The notes beneath the pieces are model-generated. The model saw only the letters and a list, made by a program, of their open reading frames with translations, made no database searches and had not been told where the DNA came from. From positions 124,001 through 188,000 of the forward strand of contig JODP01000007.1 of assembly GCA_000719025.1 (NCBI GenBank): a DNA stretch of 64,000 nucleotides, given 5' to 3'. Shown piece by piece: positions 1 through 8,443 of this stretch. The stretch comes from Kineosporia aurantiaca JCM 3230. Its GTDB lineage: Bacteria > Actinomycetota > Actinomycetes > Actinomycetales > Kineosporiaceae. The position numbers were made by a program, and so were the translations under genes. Position 1 is the first letter of the stretch, and each line of letters begins with the position of its first letter.

Positions 1-2
1 GG

Positions 3-53
3 GCCGAGCGGGAACTGAAGGAGCTCGGGCTGGAGGCAGTGCCCGCGGGCTAG
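3..53 (+). CDS. 3' end of an upstream gene (partial)
   Basis: An open frame enters from the left edge and stops at TAG (51-53), giving a charged C-terminal tail that ends in AVPAG. Only about 16 residues are visible, so no function can be assigned. The main support for it being coding is the G/C-rich third positions and the hairpin directly after the stop. Confidence 0.3.
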   Translation, partial: AERELKELGLEAVPAG

Positions 54-56
54 GGT

Positions 57-118
57 CAGCCGGCTGGCGTGGTGAGGAGCGCCCCGCGTCAGCGCGAGAT
101 CTCGCCACCAGCCGGCTG
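57..118. terminator. Inverted repeat, possible bidirectional terminator
   Basis: The arms CAGCCGGCTGG (57-67) and CCAGCCGGCTG (108-118) are exact reverse complements, and pairing continues imperfectly inward (GTGGTGAG against CTCGCCAC). A second G/C-rich stem follows at about 123-156. Both lie between the end of a rightward frame and the 3' end of the leftward amidohydrolase gene. There is no U-tract, as is common in high-GC actinobacteria. The function is inferred from position. Confidence 0.45.
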
Positions 119-274
119 CGCTGGCCGGCCGTGGGCGCAGAGGCGCCCCGGCCGGATGGCGAAGCCCGGGACGTGGGTGGCCGATCCCACCCGGCCCAAG
201 GCTCAACTGCTTGACCGCCGCCGCTGACGTGCCGCTGACGTGCGGCGGACGGCCCTGACCGTGACCGGATCCGC

Positions 275-1594
275 TCACGCGGAGAGGATCTGCCCGCCGA
301 TCCAGACCGCTCGCACCTGCCCCCGCTCCGGTCGCCGGAGCACCTCGCCCAAGGGGGACCGCAGCAGACAGAGGTCGGCCGGACTTCCGGGGCGAATTGC
401 CGGGAACGAGAAGTAGCTGGTCAGGGTCAGCTCGGCCGGCACTCGCTCGCCCGGACCGAGTGTCCGGCCCGAGGCGGTACGGCGGTCCCGGGCCGCGCGG
501 ATCACCTCCCACGGATCGAGTGGCCCGAACGGGGCGTCGCTACTGGCGTGAACGAGCAGACCGGCTTCGATCAGAGACGCATGGCGGTACAGATGGGGGA
601 GGTCGTCGGGATCGACCTCGCGCAGATAGTCGTCCCCGCGATCGGTGACGAAGGCGGGCTGGGTGACCACGGTCAGGCCTTTCAGCAGGTGCGGATCCGG
701 GACGACGGCGGCGTGCTCGATCCGGTCGCCGTCACGCCGGCCCACCTCCTCCAGTACGGCCAGGGTCAGAACCAGTGCGATCCGGGTCACGCAATGCACG
801 GCCACGCAACGGTTCTCCGAGCGGGCCGACAGAATCAGGTCCTTCAAGGCCGCATAGGTGGGCAGATCGTGATCGCGCAAGAGGATCTTCCGCGGTCCCA
901 GCCGCAGGCCGTCCGGGGCTTCGCCCGCACCGAGCAGGGTCACCCGTTGCGGAAGAACGCTGATCAGGGCGGCCGCTTGCGCGTCCAGTTCCGCAGTGGC
1001 GTCGGTAACGGCGGTGATGCCCAGTTCGGCCAGGTGCTGTCCCCAAGGCAGAAGATCCGGTGGCGGATCGTCGAGCTGCTCCCGGAGCCGAGCGTCGTAG
1101 CGCCAGAGCCGCCCGTTGGGCCGGCCCCGGTCGTCCCTCTCGACGTCGGTCGTGTGGTCGAGCCGGATCTGTCGCAGGGCTGCCGAATTGAGGATCCACA
1201 GGGCGCCCCCGCGATGCTGGACCCGGGTGGGGCGGTTCCCCGTCAGCCGGTCCAGGGCCCAGCGGTCCAGAGGGCCGGCGATGCTCTCGTGGTACCCCGT
1301 CGCCCGGATCCAGGAACCCGGTGCGCTGTGCAGACGGGTGCCGAGATCCGGGCCCGGTGCCCGGTCGTGGCCCAGATCCACCGATCGCTCGCGCGCCGCA
1401 AGCGCGAGCAGGTGCAGGTGCCGATCATGCAGGCCAGGAATCAGCGCGCCGCCGCGGCCGTCCACGACCTCGGTTGCCGCTGCGGGCGCGGCTGCGCCCC
1501 TGGCCACCGGTCCGACTGCGACTACCCGGCCGCGGTCGATCCGGACGTCCTGGATGCGCCCGTTCGTCTCGACATTGCGGATGAGGATGCTCAT
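275..1594 (-). CDS. Amidohydrolase family protein (YtcJ-like, amidohydrolase 3)
   Basis: 439 residues, likely a cytoplasmic metal-dependent hydrolase. The TIM-barrel metal motif reads D57-R-H59-L-H61 after a PGL turn. Further expected ligands are H267 (AVHCV), H294 (RIEHA) and D353 (SSDAPFG), in the order known for amidohydrolase_3 proteins. It is somewhat short for that family (often 500 or more). The start codon overlaps the stop of the CoA-transferase gene by 4 bases, so it is the last gene of a translationally coupled leftward trio. The substrate is unknown. The neighbours suggest it acts on an amide, lactam or cyclic intermediate in the same catabolic route, but that is inference. Confidence 0.85.
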   Translation of the reverse strand: MSILIRNVETNGRIQDVRIDRGRVVAVGPVARGAAAPAAATEVVDGRGGALIPGLHDRHLHLLALAARERSVDLGHDRAPGPDLGTRLHSAPGSWIRATGYHESIAGPLDRWALDRLTGNRPTRVQHRGGALWILNSAALRQIRLDHTTDVERDDRGRPNGRLWRYDARLREQLDDPPPDLLPWGQHLAELGITAVTDATAELDAQAAALISVLPQRVTLLGAGEAPDGLRLGPRKILLRDHDLPTYAALKDLILSARSENRCVAVHCVTRIALVLTLAVLEEVGRRDGDRIEHAAVVPDPHLLKGLTVVTQPAFVTDRGDDYLREVDPDDLPHLYRHASLIEAGLLVHASSDAPFGPLDPWEVIRAARDRRTASGRTLGPGERVPAELTLTSYFSFPAIRPGSPADLCLLRSPLGEVLRRPERGQVRAVWIGGQILSA

Positions 1595-2643
1595 CCGTGC
1601 AAGGTCTCGGCCACGACGTGCAGCATGGACACATCAATCAGCTGTGCCTGGTCCGAGGCCAGCGCATCCAGAGCGGTCAGCGCCGCTCGCACCCCGGTCA
1701 GAGGGTCGGCCAGCGCATCGCCCACGGGCAGGACCGCATCCTCGTCCCGGACGACCATCCCGGCGCAGGCCGCCACGTCGTCCCCAAATCCGATGGTGTT
1801 CGAGGCCCGGCCCCGCGCCGTGATCGAGAGCCAGCTCGTGCCCCCGGCGACGACCTCCTGAGCATCGATGCCGAGCTGGGCCAGCGCCCGGGGGCGGGAG
1901 GCCTCCAGCACCAGGTCGGCGTCGGCCACGAGCTCACGCAGGGCCTCGGTGTGCGAACGCAGATCCAGGCTGAGCATCTCGTGCCCGGCGTGCAGTTCGT
2001 CGAAGAAGGCCGGAGTGCCGAACCGGGCGCCGTCCGGCCGGTCCGGACTCTCAACCTTGATGACCCGGGCGCCGGTCAACCCGAGCAGATGGGCGCACAA
2101 GGGCCCGGCCCAGAGACTGGTCAGATCTACCACCGTCACCGGATTTCCGGAGGACCGCCGGTTTCCGAGGGCGGTGGTGACCACCGCCGGCCGATCGTCC
2201 GGGGCATCGCCCGGTGCCGGGATCCGTCCTCCCGCCAGTCCGAGGAGGTGAATCCGCTCCTGGGCCTCGGCGGAAGTGGTGGACGCCGCCCACTTGACGA
2301 CGTCCGGCCAGGGACGGGCGATCTCGCCGCCCGTCAACGCCGGCAGCAGCTCCAGATCGGCCGGTCGTGGCAAGGACAAACCGACCCAGCCGTCCAGCGT
2401 CCTCAAGGCCCGGAACGAACCGCCGCACGAACCCGGGCCGTTCCGGGAGAATCCGGCCAGCCGGGCCCTTCGGCTCAGTAGGGCCGGCCCGGGCAGCCGC
2501 ACCCCCGGTGCGTGCCGGGCGATCGCCGCCAGGGCCTCCTGAACCGCGGACGCCGGCCGGCCCGGCGCGTGGCGAGGTGGCCCGTCCCGGCGTCCGGTCA
2601 GCTCGTATCCACCGGACGCGATCCACACCTCACGCTCGCTCAT
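1591..2643 (-). CDS. Family III (CaiB/BaiF) CoA-transferase, apparently domain-permuted
   Basis: 350 residues. The usual N-terminal core (VVDLTSLWAGP, then ARVIKVE) appears only at residue ~170, and the catalytic Asp stretch LIDVSM (D337) lies 13 residues from the C-terminus. Residues ~78-143 instead resemble the segment normally found after the Asp: a DGW(I/V) strand and a 'trt..E....L...G.P' helix. The domain order is therefore C-terminal part first, then N-terminal part. Known members move CoA between carboxylates. The gene overlaps the enoyl-CoA hydratase upstream (14 bases) and the amidohydrolase downstream (4 bases). It may be a permuted enzyme or the remnant of a tandem fusion. Family assignment is firm, activity less so. 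Confidence 0.8.
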   Translation of the reverse strand: MSEREVWIASGGYELTGRRDGPPRHAPGRPASAVQEALAAIARHAPGVRLPGPALLSRRARLAGFSRNGPGSCGGSFRALRTLDGWVGLSLPRPADLELLPALTGGEIARPWPDVVKWAASTTSAEAQERIHLLGLAGGRIPAPGDAPDDRPAVVTTALGNRRSSGNPVTVVDLTSLWAGPLCAHLLGLTGARVIKVESPDRPDGARFGTPAFFDELHAGHEMLSLDLRSHTEALRELVADADLVLEASRPRALAQLGIDAQEVVAGGTSWLSITARGRASNTIGFGDDVAACAGMVVRDEDAVLPVGDALADPLTGVRAALTALDALASDQAQLIDVSMLHVVAETLHG

Positions 2644-3649
2644 CGACCAGGCCCCAGGTCAATGCCGTCTCGAGGTCGACGGCGTGACCACTCAGGGCCA
2701 GATAGGCCGTGCGCCAGCGCCCGATCCGCCGGGTGATCCCCACCGTCCCGCCCGCCCCGGGCAGCAGGCCCATCCGCAACTCCGGAAGCTGGAACCAGGT
2801 GCCCGGTTCGGCCGCGATACGCGCCGCGAAGGACGGCACCTCGATGCCCGCACCCACGCAGGCCCCGTGCAGAACCGGCCGCACCCGTCCCGCCATCCGG
2901 CTGATGGCGAAGCCCGCGCTCGCCCGCAGGCGCACGGCATGGGCCGCGACCAGATCCTCGGCGGAGCCGAACTCGTCGAGATCGCCACCGGCGCAGAAAT
3001 TTTGCCCGGATCCGGTCATGGTGACAAGATCGATGGACTGGTCGGCCTCGGCCAGCTCAAGGGCTTCCAGGAGGCCGTTGCGCAGTCCCGCGCTGAACGC
3101 GTTGCGCCGGGCCGGCCGGTTCAGCCGGATGTGCAGCACATCACCGATCCGCTCGATCAGGACAGGGGGCTCGGCGTCCTCGGGGACAGCCCGTCGCGGG
3201 TGTGATTCTCTCCAGGCCGCGAACTCCCGGCCCCCGAGCAGCATCGAGTAGGCGATCGACTCGGCGATCAGGCCTTCAGTAATGCCGGCCTGTGCGGTGA
3301 GTCGTAGCAGCCCGGTGGTCGTGAAGGCCGCCTGCGGGCGGGCCCGGACAGCGGCGACCACCGCGTCCGCGTCCCCCTCCGACCAGGTGCGGTCCGGCCC
3401 GCCCGGCGCGATGGTCAGCGTCAGCGCCTGCAGCAAAGGAGCGGCCTGCCTGGGCAAGGGAGCCGAGGCAACCCCGATGACGGGAACGTGCGGCGGCACC
3501 AGTGCGGCAGCGATCGGCTCGGCCAGGTCCCATGCGGTAAATCCGTCCAGATCGACTCTGATCACCGGTTCGATCAGTTCTCCGGAGGCCGTGAAGCGCG
3601 GAGTGGCCGCGTTCTGAAGCAGGTCGTCCGGCCGCATGCCTCGAAGCAT
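2630..3649 (-). CDS. Enoyl-CoA hydratase/isomerase family protein with N-terminal extension
   Basis: 339 residues. The crotonase core begins near residue 163 (LHIRLNRP, RNAFS, oxyanion-loop FCAGGDL) and carries both expected acidic positions: E in GAGIEV and E in LPELRMGLLPGAGG. Ahead of it is a ~155-residue segment with no catalytic motif that looks like a degenerate second crotonase half. Such two-part proteins occur in actinobacterial CoA catabolism. It is the first gene of the leftward trio with the CoA-transferase and amidohydrolase, and divergent from the flavoprotein gene. The expected reaction is hydration or isomerisation of an acyl-CoA. An alternative start lies 4 codons downstream. 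Confidence 0.82.
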   Translation of the reverse strand: MLRGMRPDDLLQNAATPRFTASGELIEPVIRVDLDGFTAWDLAEPIAAALVPPHVPVIGVASAPLPRQAAPLLQALTLTIAPGGPDRTWSEGDADAVVAAVRARPQAAFTTTGLLRLTAQAGITEGLIAESIAYSMLLGGREFAAWRESHPRRAVPEDAEPPVLIERIGDVLHIRLNRPARRNAFSAGLRNGLLEALELAEADQSIDLVTMTGSGQNFCAGGDLDEFGSAEDLVAAHAVRLRASAGFAISRMAGRVRPVLHGACVGAGIEVPSFAARIAAEPGTWFQLPELRMGLLPGAGGTVGITRRIGRWRTAYLALSGHAVDLETALTWGLVDERA

Positions 3650-3758
3650 GCCGCACAGCCGGAACGAGAACCAGAGGCGGGAGAGATGCCCTGGGTATTG
3701 TCGGTGCCGCTCAGCGCCCGGCGGTTGCCCGCCCGGTTGTGCCGCATTCGGCGTAACG

Positions 3759-3784
3759 TTTAGATTGGTGGCTAAATATCTAAA
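3759..3784. promoter_or_regulatory. Inverted repeat, probable operator of the divergent island promoters
   Basis: TTTAGAT (3759-3765) and ATCTAAA (3778-3784) are perfect reverse complements separated by 12 bases, in a short A/T-rich patch inside otherwise G/C-rich DNA. The patch sits between the leftward hydratase gene and the rightward flavoprotein gene, 20 bases before the preferred GTG start. It suits a dimeric (TetR- or GntR-like) repressor site. No regulator gene is adjacent in the window. Confidence 0.5.
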
Positions 3785-3804
3785 TGATTAACCCGGGAGG
3801 CGCG

Positions 3805-5466
3805 GTGTCCGACGCTGGGCAGACGGTGGATCTCGTGATCATCGGCAGCGGTGGGGGTGGCCTGGTCGCTGCCCTGGCCGGGGCGGAAGCGGGCCTACAG
3901 TGCCTGGTGATCGAGAAACAATCCCTGGTCGGAGGTTCCACCGGAATGTCGGGCGGCGTGGTCTGGCTGCCGAACAACCCGCTGATGCGCGAGCAGGACG
4001 CCGGCGACTCCGAGGAGGCCGGTCTGGAACACCTCGGGGCAGTGATCGGGGATGTCGGTGCGGCCTCATCACCCGCCCGGCGCCTGGCTTTCCTCCGCCA
4101 GGGCAACGAGATGGTCGATCTGCTGCGCAGTGAAGGCGTCCGCTTCGAGCGGGCGATCGGCTACAGCGACTACTACTCCGACGCAGCCGGTGGGCGCGAT
4201 GACGGCCGCTCGCTGGAACCATTGCCCTTCAACGAGGCGGGGCTGGGGGAGTGGCAGGGCAAAGTGATGCCCGGCCTGGCCAGTGCGATCGGGCTCGTGG
4301 TGAAGACGAACGAACTGCGCTCGCTGCAGTACTTCAACCGCTCGATCCGGTGCCTGCTGGTGGCGGCCCGGGTGTTCACGCGCACCCAGGTCGCCAGGCT
4401 ACGGGGCCGCAAGATGCTGACCAACGGCTCGTCGCTGGTTGGCCAGACGCTGAAGGCGGTGCTGGCCCGGGACGTTCCGATCTGGCTGAGCACGCCCTTC
4501 GAAGGGCTGGTGACCGAGGACGAGCGTGTGGTCGGGGTTCGGGTGCGGCGGGACGGGCAGAGCGTCGAGATCCGGGCCCGGCGCGCCGTCCTGCTGGCGG
4601 CCGGCGGTTTTGGGCGGAACGCCGAGATGCGGCGCAAGTTCAGCGGCGAACAACCTAACGAGGCGCAGTGGACGGTCTCCAACCCGGGCGACACCGGCGA
4701 GGTGCTCGAGGCCGCCATGGCCCTCGGCGCGGCCACCGACCTGATGGACGAGGCCTGGTGGCTGCCCTCGACCCGGCGCGAGCTGGGCGGTTCCACGCTC
4801 GGCCAGGCCCGGCAGCGACCCGGCGCGATCCTGGTCAACGACCGTGGTCAGCGGTTCGTCAACGAGGCGAACTCGATGGTCGAGGTGGGCAAGGCGATGT
4901 ACGCGAACGGCGCCGTCCCGGCCTGGATCATCACCGATGACCGCTACCGGCGGCGCTACGCCAACGGCAAGTCCCGGCCGGGTCTGCTTCCCCAGGATTG
5001 GATCGATCGGGGCTGGGTGCGGCGGGCCGACACGATCGGCGAGCTCGCCCGGCAGATCGGCCTGGACCCGCTGGAGCTGGAATCCACCGTGGCGCGGTTC
5101 AACCGGACCGCGGCGAACGGAGAGGACCCGGAGTTCGGCCGGGGCCGCTCGGCCTACAACCGGTGCATGGGCGATCCGGGGCACAGCCCCAACGGGGCGC
5201 TCGGACCGTTGCTGAAGGCGCCCTTCTACGCCGCCGAGCTGTTCCCGGCGGACGTGGGCACCTGCGGCGGACTGCTCACTGACGAGCATGCCCGAGTCCT
5301 GCGGGAGGACGGAACACCGGTCCCGGGCCTGTACGCCACCGGAAACATCACGGCCACCGTGCTCGGCCGGAGCTATCCGGGCGCCGGGGCCAGCATCGCG
5401 AGCACGATGATCTTCGGTTATGCCGCAGCCCGCCACGTCCGGACGGTCGGCCAGGAGACATCATGA
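3805..5466 (+). CDS. FAD-dependent 3-ketosteroid delta1-dehydrogenase-like flavoprotein
   Basis: 553 residues from GTG 3805, chosen because GGGAGG lies 5 bases upstream; an in-frame ATG at 3784 overlaps the palindrome and has no ribosome site. The FAD-binding loop GSGGGG is at residues ~14-19, followed by GGSTGMSGG. The C-terminal TGN...RSYPGAGAS block and an internal DYYSD...GRSLE stretch are typical of KstD-type dehydrogenases and fumarate-reductase-like relatives. These desaturate cyclic ketones next to a carbonyl. The gene overlaps the following VOC gene by 4 bases. The true substrate need not be a steroid; the neighbouring CoA enzymes point to ring catabolism. Confidence 0.85.
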   Translation: MSDAGQTVDLVIIGSGGGGLVAALAGAEAGLQCLVIEKQSLVGGSTGMSGGVVWLPNNPLMREQDAGDSEEAGLEHLGAVIGDVGAASSPARRLAFLRQGNEMVDLLRSEGVRFERAIGYSDYYSDAAGGRDDGRSLEPLPFNEAGLGEWQGKVMPGLASAIGLVVKTNELRSLQYFNRSIRCLLVAARVFTRTQVARLRGRKMLTNGSSLVGQTLKAVLARDVPIWLSTPFEGLVTEDERVVGVRVRRDGQSVEIRARRAVLLAAGGFGRNAEMRRKFSGEQPNEAQWTVSNPGDTGEVLEAAMALGAATDLMDEAWWLPSTRRELGGSTLGQARQRPGAILVNDRGQRFVNEANSMVEVGKAMYANGAVPAWIITDDRYRRRYANGKSRPGLLPQDWIDRGWVRRADTIGELARQIGLDPLELESTVARFNRTAANGEDPEFGRGRSAYNRCMGDPGHSPNGALGPLLKAPFYAAELFPADVGTCGGLLTDEHARVLREDGTPVPGLYATGNITATVLGRSYPGAGASIASTMIFGYAAARHVRTVGQETS

Positions 5467-5924
5467 CCTCTCCCCAGCATTTTCAGAACGCTTATGTCAC
5501 GACCGATCTCGATGCCGCCCTGGCCCGGTTCACTGCGATGGTGCCGCCGCGTTCGGTGATGCAGTTCGAGACGAGCTTCCGCGCGGACACCCCGAGCGGG
5601 CCCACCGAGCTGACCAGCCGGCTGGCCTTCGTCTGGGTCGGGGACCTGCAGTACGAGCTGATCCAGGCGGTGTACGACCCGATCGGGTTGTTCGCACCAG
5701 TGGTCTCCGGCACTACCCAGCTGGCCCTGCATCACAGCTGTACGCGGGTGGACGACTGGGACGCCCTGCTCAGGCAGCTCGCCGAGCGCGGCGACCCCGT
5801 GGTCATGGAGGGCGGTGGGCGCGAGCTGAAGTTCCTTTACGTGGACGCCCGGCCGGTGCTCGGGCACTACCTCGAGTACACCTGGATGACGGACGAGAGA
5901 TGGGCCCAGATCGGCGGTCGCTGA
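5463..5924 (+). CDS. VOC (glyoxalase/dioxygenase fold) family protein
   Basis: 153 residues, coupled to the flavoprotein gene through a 4-base overlap. The sequence starts with the beta-alpha-beta pattern of VOC proteins (NAYVTTDLDAALARF) and ends with YLEYTWM, where the last metal-ligand Glu usually lies. H in ALHHSC is a candidate second ligand. Members isomerise, cleave or epimerise small metabolites. The specific reaction cannot be read from the sequence. Its fixed place after a KstD-like gene suggests it processes the dehydrogenation product. Confidence 0.75.
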   Translation: MTSPQHFQNAYVTTDLDAALARFTAMVPPRSVMQFETSFRADTPSGPTELTSRLAFVWVGDLQYELIQAVYDPIGLFAPVVSGTTQLALHHSCTRVDDWDALLRQLAERGDPVVMEGGGRELKFLYVDARPVLGHYLEYTWMTDERWAQIGGR

Positions 5925-5950
5925 AGGGGCCGTCGGACCTCGACAGCGGT

Positions 5951-5967
5951 CACCGATCTCATCGGTG
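5951..5967. terminator. Short hairpin after the VOC gene
   Basis: CACCGAT and ATCGGTG are perfect complements around a CTC loop, 27 bases after the stop codon. It is a plausible rho-independent-like stop for the flavoprotein-VOC operon, though without a U-run. Confidence 0.4.
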
Positions 5968-6101
5968 GTGCCGATCCGGGTCGCAATCGTGTGCTCTGCC
6001 CGTCTGTGCGCGATCGAGCTCGGAACCCTCATCAGTCAGGTGAGCGTAGAGGGCACCATCGGTGCTTGCCATCCTCGAAGGATCAGCTTAACAAGGGCTT
6101 C

Positions 6102-6180
6102 GAGGTGTGGAACAAGCAGTGCACGACGAGGTTCTGATCGACGTGGAGGACGTGGCGCTGGGGCACGAGACTCGAACGCG
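6102..6180 (+). pseudogene. Serine recombinase fragment (relic copy 1)
   Basis: VWNKQ is readable from 6105, then after a one-base shift the frame gives DEVLIDVEDVALGHET. This is a signature of large actinobacterial serine recombinases, just upstream of their zinc-ribbon region. The same words (VLIDVEDVALGH) recur in the longer relic near 16.0 kb. No catalytic domain or downstream part survives, and the sequence degenerates within about 30 bases. It is too short for any activity and marks an old insertion or rearrangement point. Confidence 0.65.
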
Positions 6181-6282
6181 ATCTCGCATGATGGTTGCCA
6201 ACGGGGGCGGAAGCTGGCCAGGGCAAGGTTACAGGCTTTCCTGGTCGCACCAACTGCGCCGGATGGGCTGTGGCCGTGGTGC

Positions 6283-7266
6283 TTATCGTTCGATCATCTG
6301 CATCGATGCGTCGTCATGGTGCCCGCCCTCGGCCGCCGGCAGGGCATCAAGGACTGCGATCTGCTCGGTGGTGAGCTCCACCGCGTCGGCGGCGGTGTTT
6401 TCCTCGACCCGGCTAACTCTCTTGGTGCCGGGAATTGGGACGATGTCGTCACCGCGGGTCAGCAGCCAGGCCAGGGCGACCTGGGCGGGGGTGGCGCCGG
6501 CCTGGTCGGCGATGACCTTGACCTGATCGGCCAGTCGTAGGTTGCGCTGGAAGTTCTCGCCGGTGAAGCGGGGGTTGTTCTTGCGGAAGTCGCTGTCGTC
6601 CAGCGCGTCGAGGTCGGCCTGCGTGCGCAGCGATCCGGTGAGGAATCCGTGTCCCAGGGGCGAGTAGGCGACCAGGCCGATACCCAATTCGCGGAGCACC
6701 GGAAGCATTTCTTCCTGGTCGCGCGTCCACAGCGAGTACTCCGACTGCAGCGCGCTGACGGGGTGCACGGCGTGGGCGCGGCGGACGGTGTCGATCCAGG
6801 CCTCGGACAGGCCGATGTGGAGAATTTTTCCTTCCCTGACCAGGTCGGCGAGCAATCCCATGGTGTCCTCGATCGGGGTGTTCGGGTCGACCCGGTGCTG
6901 GTAGTACAGATCGACGTGGTCGGTTCCCAGACGCTTGAGGGAACCCTCGACCGCAGTGCGGATGTTGGCTGGGCTGCTGTCGATTGTCCAGGGACCGCGG
7001 CCGTCGTGGGCGACGAGGCCGAACTTCGTGGCCAGGACGACCTGGTCGCGCCGGCCGGCCAGGGCCCGGCCCACGAGTTCCTCGTTGGTGTAGGGGCCGT
7101 AGATCTCGGCCGTGTCGATCAGGGTGACGCCCAGATCGATGGCGCGGTGGATGGTGCGGATCGACTCGGCGTCGTCGCTACCGGCGCCGGTATAGCCGTG
7201 AGACATTCCCATCGCGCCGAGGCCGATGCGGGAGACTTCCAGCTCGCCGAGTTTGGCGCTAGGCAT
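6283..7266 (-). CDS. Aldo/keto reductase (YhdN/AKR13-like)
   Basis: 327 residues from the ATG at 7266, preceded by GGAGAAAG; the open frame continues upstream but into the neighbouring gene. Catalytic tetrad residues are visible: D and Y in DTAEIYGPYTNEE, K in LATKFGL, H in LYYQHRVD. The C-terminal NADPH loop (VPIPGTKRVSRVEEN) is present. It reduces aldehydes or ketones in the cytoplasm with NADPH. It lies 31 bases after the second aldo/keto reductase on the same strand, so the two are probably co-transcribed. Confidence 0.9.
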   Translation of the reverse strand: MPSAKLGELEVSRIGLGAMGMSHGYTGAGSDDAESIRTIHRAIDLGVTLIDTAEIYGPYTNEELVGRALAGRRDQVVLATKFGLVAHDGRGPWTIDSSPANIRTAVEGSLKRLGTDHVDLYYQHRVDPNTPIEDTMGLLADLVREGKILHIGLSEAWIDTVRRAHAVHPVSALQSEYSLWTRDQEEMLPVLRELGIGLVAYSPLGHGFLTGSLRTQADLDALDDSDFRKNNPRFTGENFQRNLRLADQVKVIADQAGATPAQVALAWLLTRGDDIVPIPGTKRVSRVEENTAADAVELTTEQIAVLDALPAAEGGHHDDASMQMIER

Positions 7267-7297
7267 GTGCTTTCTCCGTTCCGTCGGCAGAAGGTGC

Positions 7298-8185
7298 TCA
7301 GACCTCGGGGATATCCCGACCGAAGGCCTCCATGGTGATGGCCGTCGGCTCGGGGCCTCCGCGGCGCCCGGTGTCCAGCTTGTCAATGGCGGCGAGCTGC
7401 TCCGCGCTCAGCTCGAAGTCGAAGACGTCCAGGTTCTCGGCGATCCGAGCGGGCTTCGTCGACTTCGGGATGGCCGAGCGACCCTCCTGGATGTGCCAGC
7501 GGAGCATGACCTGAGCGGGAGACTTGCCTACGGACGCGGCGATCTCGCCGATCACCGGGTCCTTGAGGGTGCTGGTGTGCTCGCCGTCGCGGTAGAACGT
7601 GATGCCGCCGATCGGCGACCAGGCCTGGGTGAGGATGCCGCGCTCGGCGCCGAAGGCCTGCACCTCGGGCTGGGTGAAGTAAGGGTGCACCTCGATCTGG
7701 TTGACCGCGGGAACCACGCTGGCCTTGTCCAGCAGTGGGGTGAGGTGCTCGACCATGAAGTTGCTGACCCCGATGGCCCGTACCTTGCCCTGGCTCAGCA
7801 GCGTCTCCAGAGCGCGGTAGGCCTCAAGGGTCCGGTCGAACTCCGAGGGAAGGGCCTGGTGCAGGATCAGCAGGTCGATCTGCTCGATCCCGAGCTTTCC
7901 GGCGCTCTTCTCGAATCCGTGCAGCGTCTGCTCGTAGCCGTAGTCGCTGATCCAGATCTTGGACTCCACAAAGACATCCGAACGGTCCAGGCCGGACTGG
8001 GCGATAGCCTCACCGACCTGCCGCTCGTTTCCGTAAGCGGCCGCGGTGTCGATGTGCCGGTAACCGGCGTCCAGAGCGGATGCGACAGCGGTCCGGGTTT
8101 CGTCAGGCGGGGTCTGGAAGACGCCGAATCCGATGGCGGGGAGCTCGACGCCGTTGTTCAGCGTCAAATGCGTGGTCGTGGCCAT
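7298..8185 (-). CDS. Aldo/keto reductase (2,5-diketo-D-gluconate reductase-like, AKR5)
   Basis: 295 residues of full family length. The start MATTTHLTLNNG and GFGVFQTPP are typical of the AKR5/AKR3 group. Tetrad: D and Y in DTAAAYGNE, K in VESKIWI, H in LLILHQA. C-terminal IPKSTKPARI is the NADPH-binding loop. It likely reduces alpha-dicarbonyls, methylglyoxal or aldehydes. It is the promoter-proximal gene of a two-reductase operon and diverges from the Tat-exported reductase at 8444. The shared intergenic region holds a motif also seen upstream of the XRE regulator. Confidence 0.9.
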   Translation of the reverse strand: MATTTHLTLNNGVELPAIGFGVFQTPPDETRTAVASALDAGYRHIDTAAAYGNERQVGEAIAQSGLDRSDVFVESKIWISDYGYEQTLHGFEKSAGKLGIEQIDLLILHQALPSEFDRTLEAYRALETLLSQGKVRAIGVSNFMVEHLTPLLDKASVVPAVNQIEVHPYFTQPEVQAFGAERGILTQAWSPIGGITFYRDGEHTSTLKDPVIGEIAASVGKSPAQVMLRWHIQEGRSAIPKSTKPARIAENLDVFDFELSAEQLAAIDKLDTGRRGGPEPTAITMEAFGRDIPEV

Positions 8186-8353
8186 GAAGCGCTGACCTTC
8201 TTCCGGCTACTGCTGGCTGATTCTCCCGGGGCGCAGTAGCCGGCAGGCCGACCGGGAGTGCCTGATGTGGCCGATCCTGTGGACCACTCGTCGAGGCTAT
8301 GACCCGCGAATCGACGGTGCGCGTCCAATCGGCCCCGGAAGGGGACCCTGCTG

Positions 8354-8374
8354 TTACCCCTTTCAGCGGTGACT
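8354..8374. promoter_or_regulatory. Motif TTACCCCT-N5-CGGT-N-ACT (copy 1)
   Basis: This 21-base element lies in the divergent region between two aldo/keto reductase genes. A second copy with the same fixed bases lies at 10609-10629, between the MmyB-type regulator and the exporter. The pairing of the motif with two redox-related divergent promoters suggests a common regulator, most simply the MmyB-type protein encoded at 9693-10562. Confidence 0.45.
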
Positions 8375-8443
8375 TCTTGTCCCAGCCCCATCGGGGTTGC
8401 CTGGAATCTCGACCAAGCCGACGAAGCCGACGAAAGGGTGACT

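Larger units (their letters stand above)
5925..6282. other. 358-base non-coding stretch holding a recombinase relic
   Basis: Between the VOC stop and the end of the aldo/keto reductase I see only the hairpin at 5951-5967 and the recombinase fragment at about 6102-6180. The remaining sequence shows no supported gene in any frame. Confidence 0.6.

Noticed and set aside
548..1861. Long open frame on the plus strand opposite the amidohydrolase and CoA-transferase genes
   Set aside because: It follows the G/C-rich third-position pattern of the opposite strand, has no family motif, and covers clear genes on the minus strand.
6150..6260. A T-loop-like GACTCGAAC suggesting a second tRNA near the first recombinase relic
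   Set aside because: No acceptor, D or anticodon arms can be paired around it.
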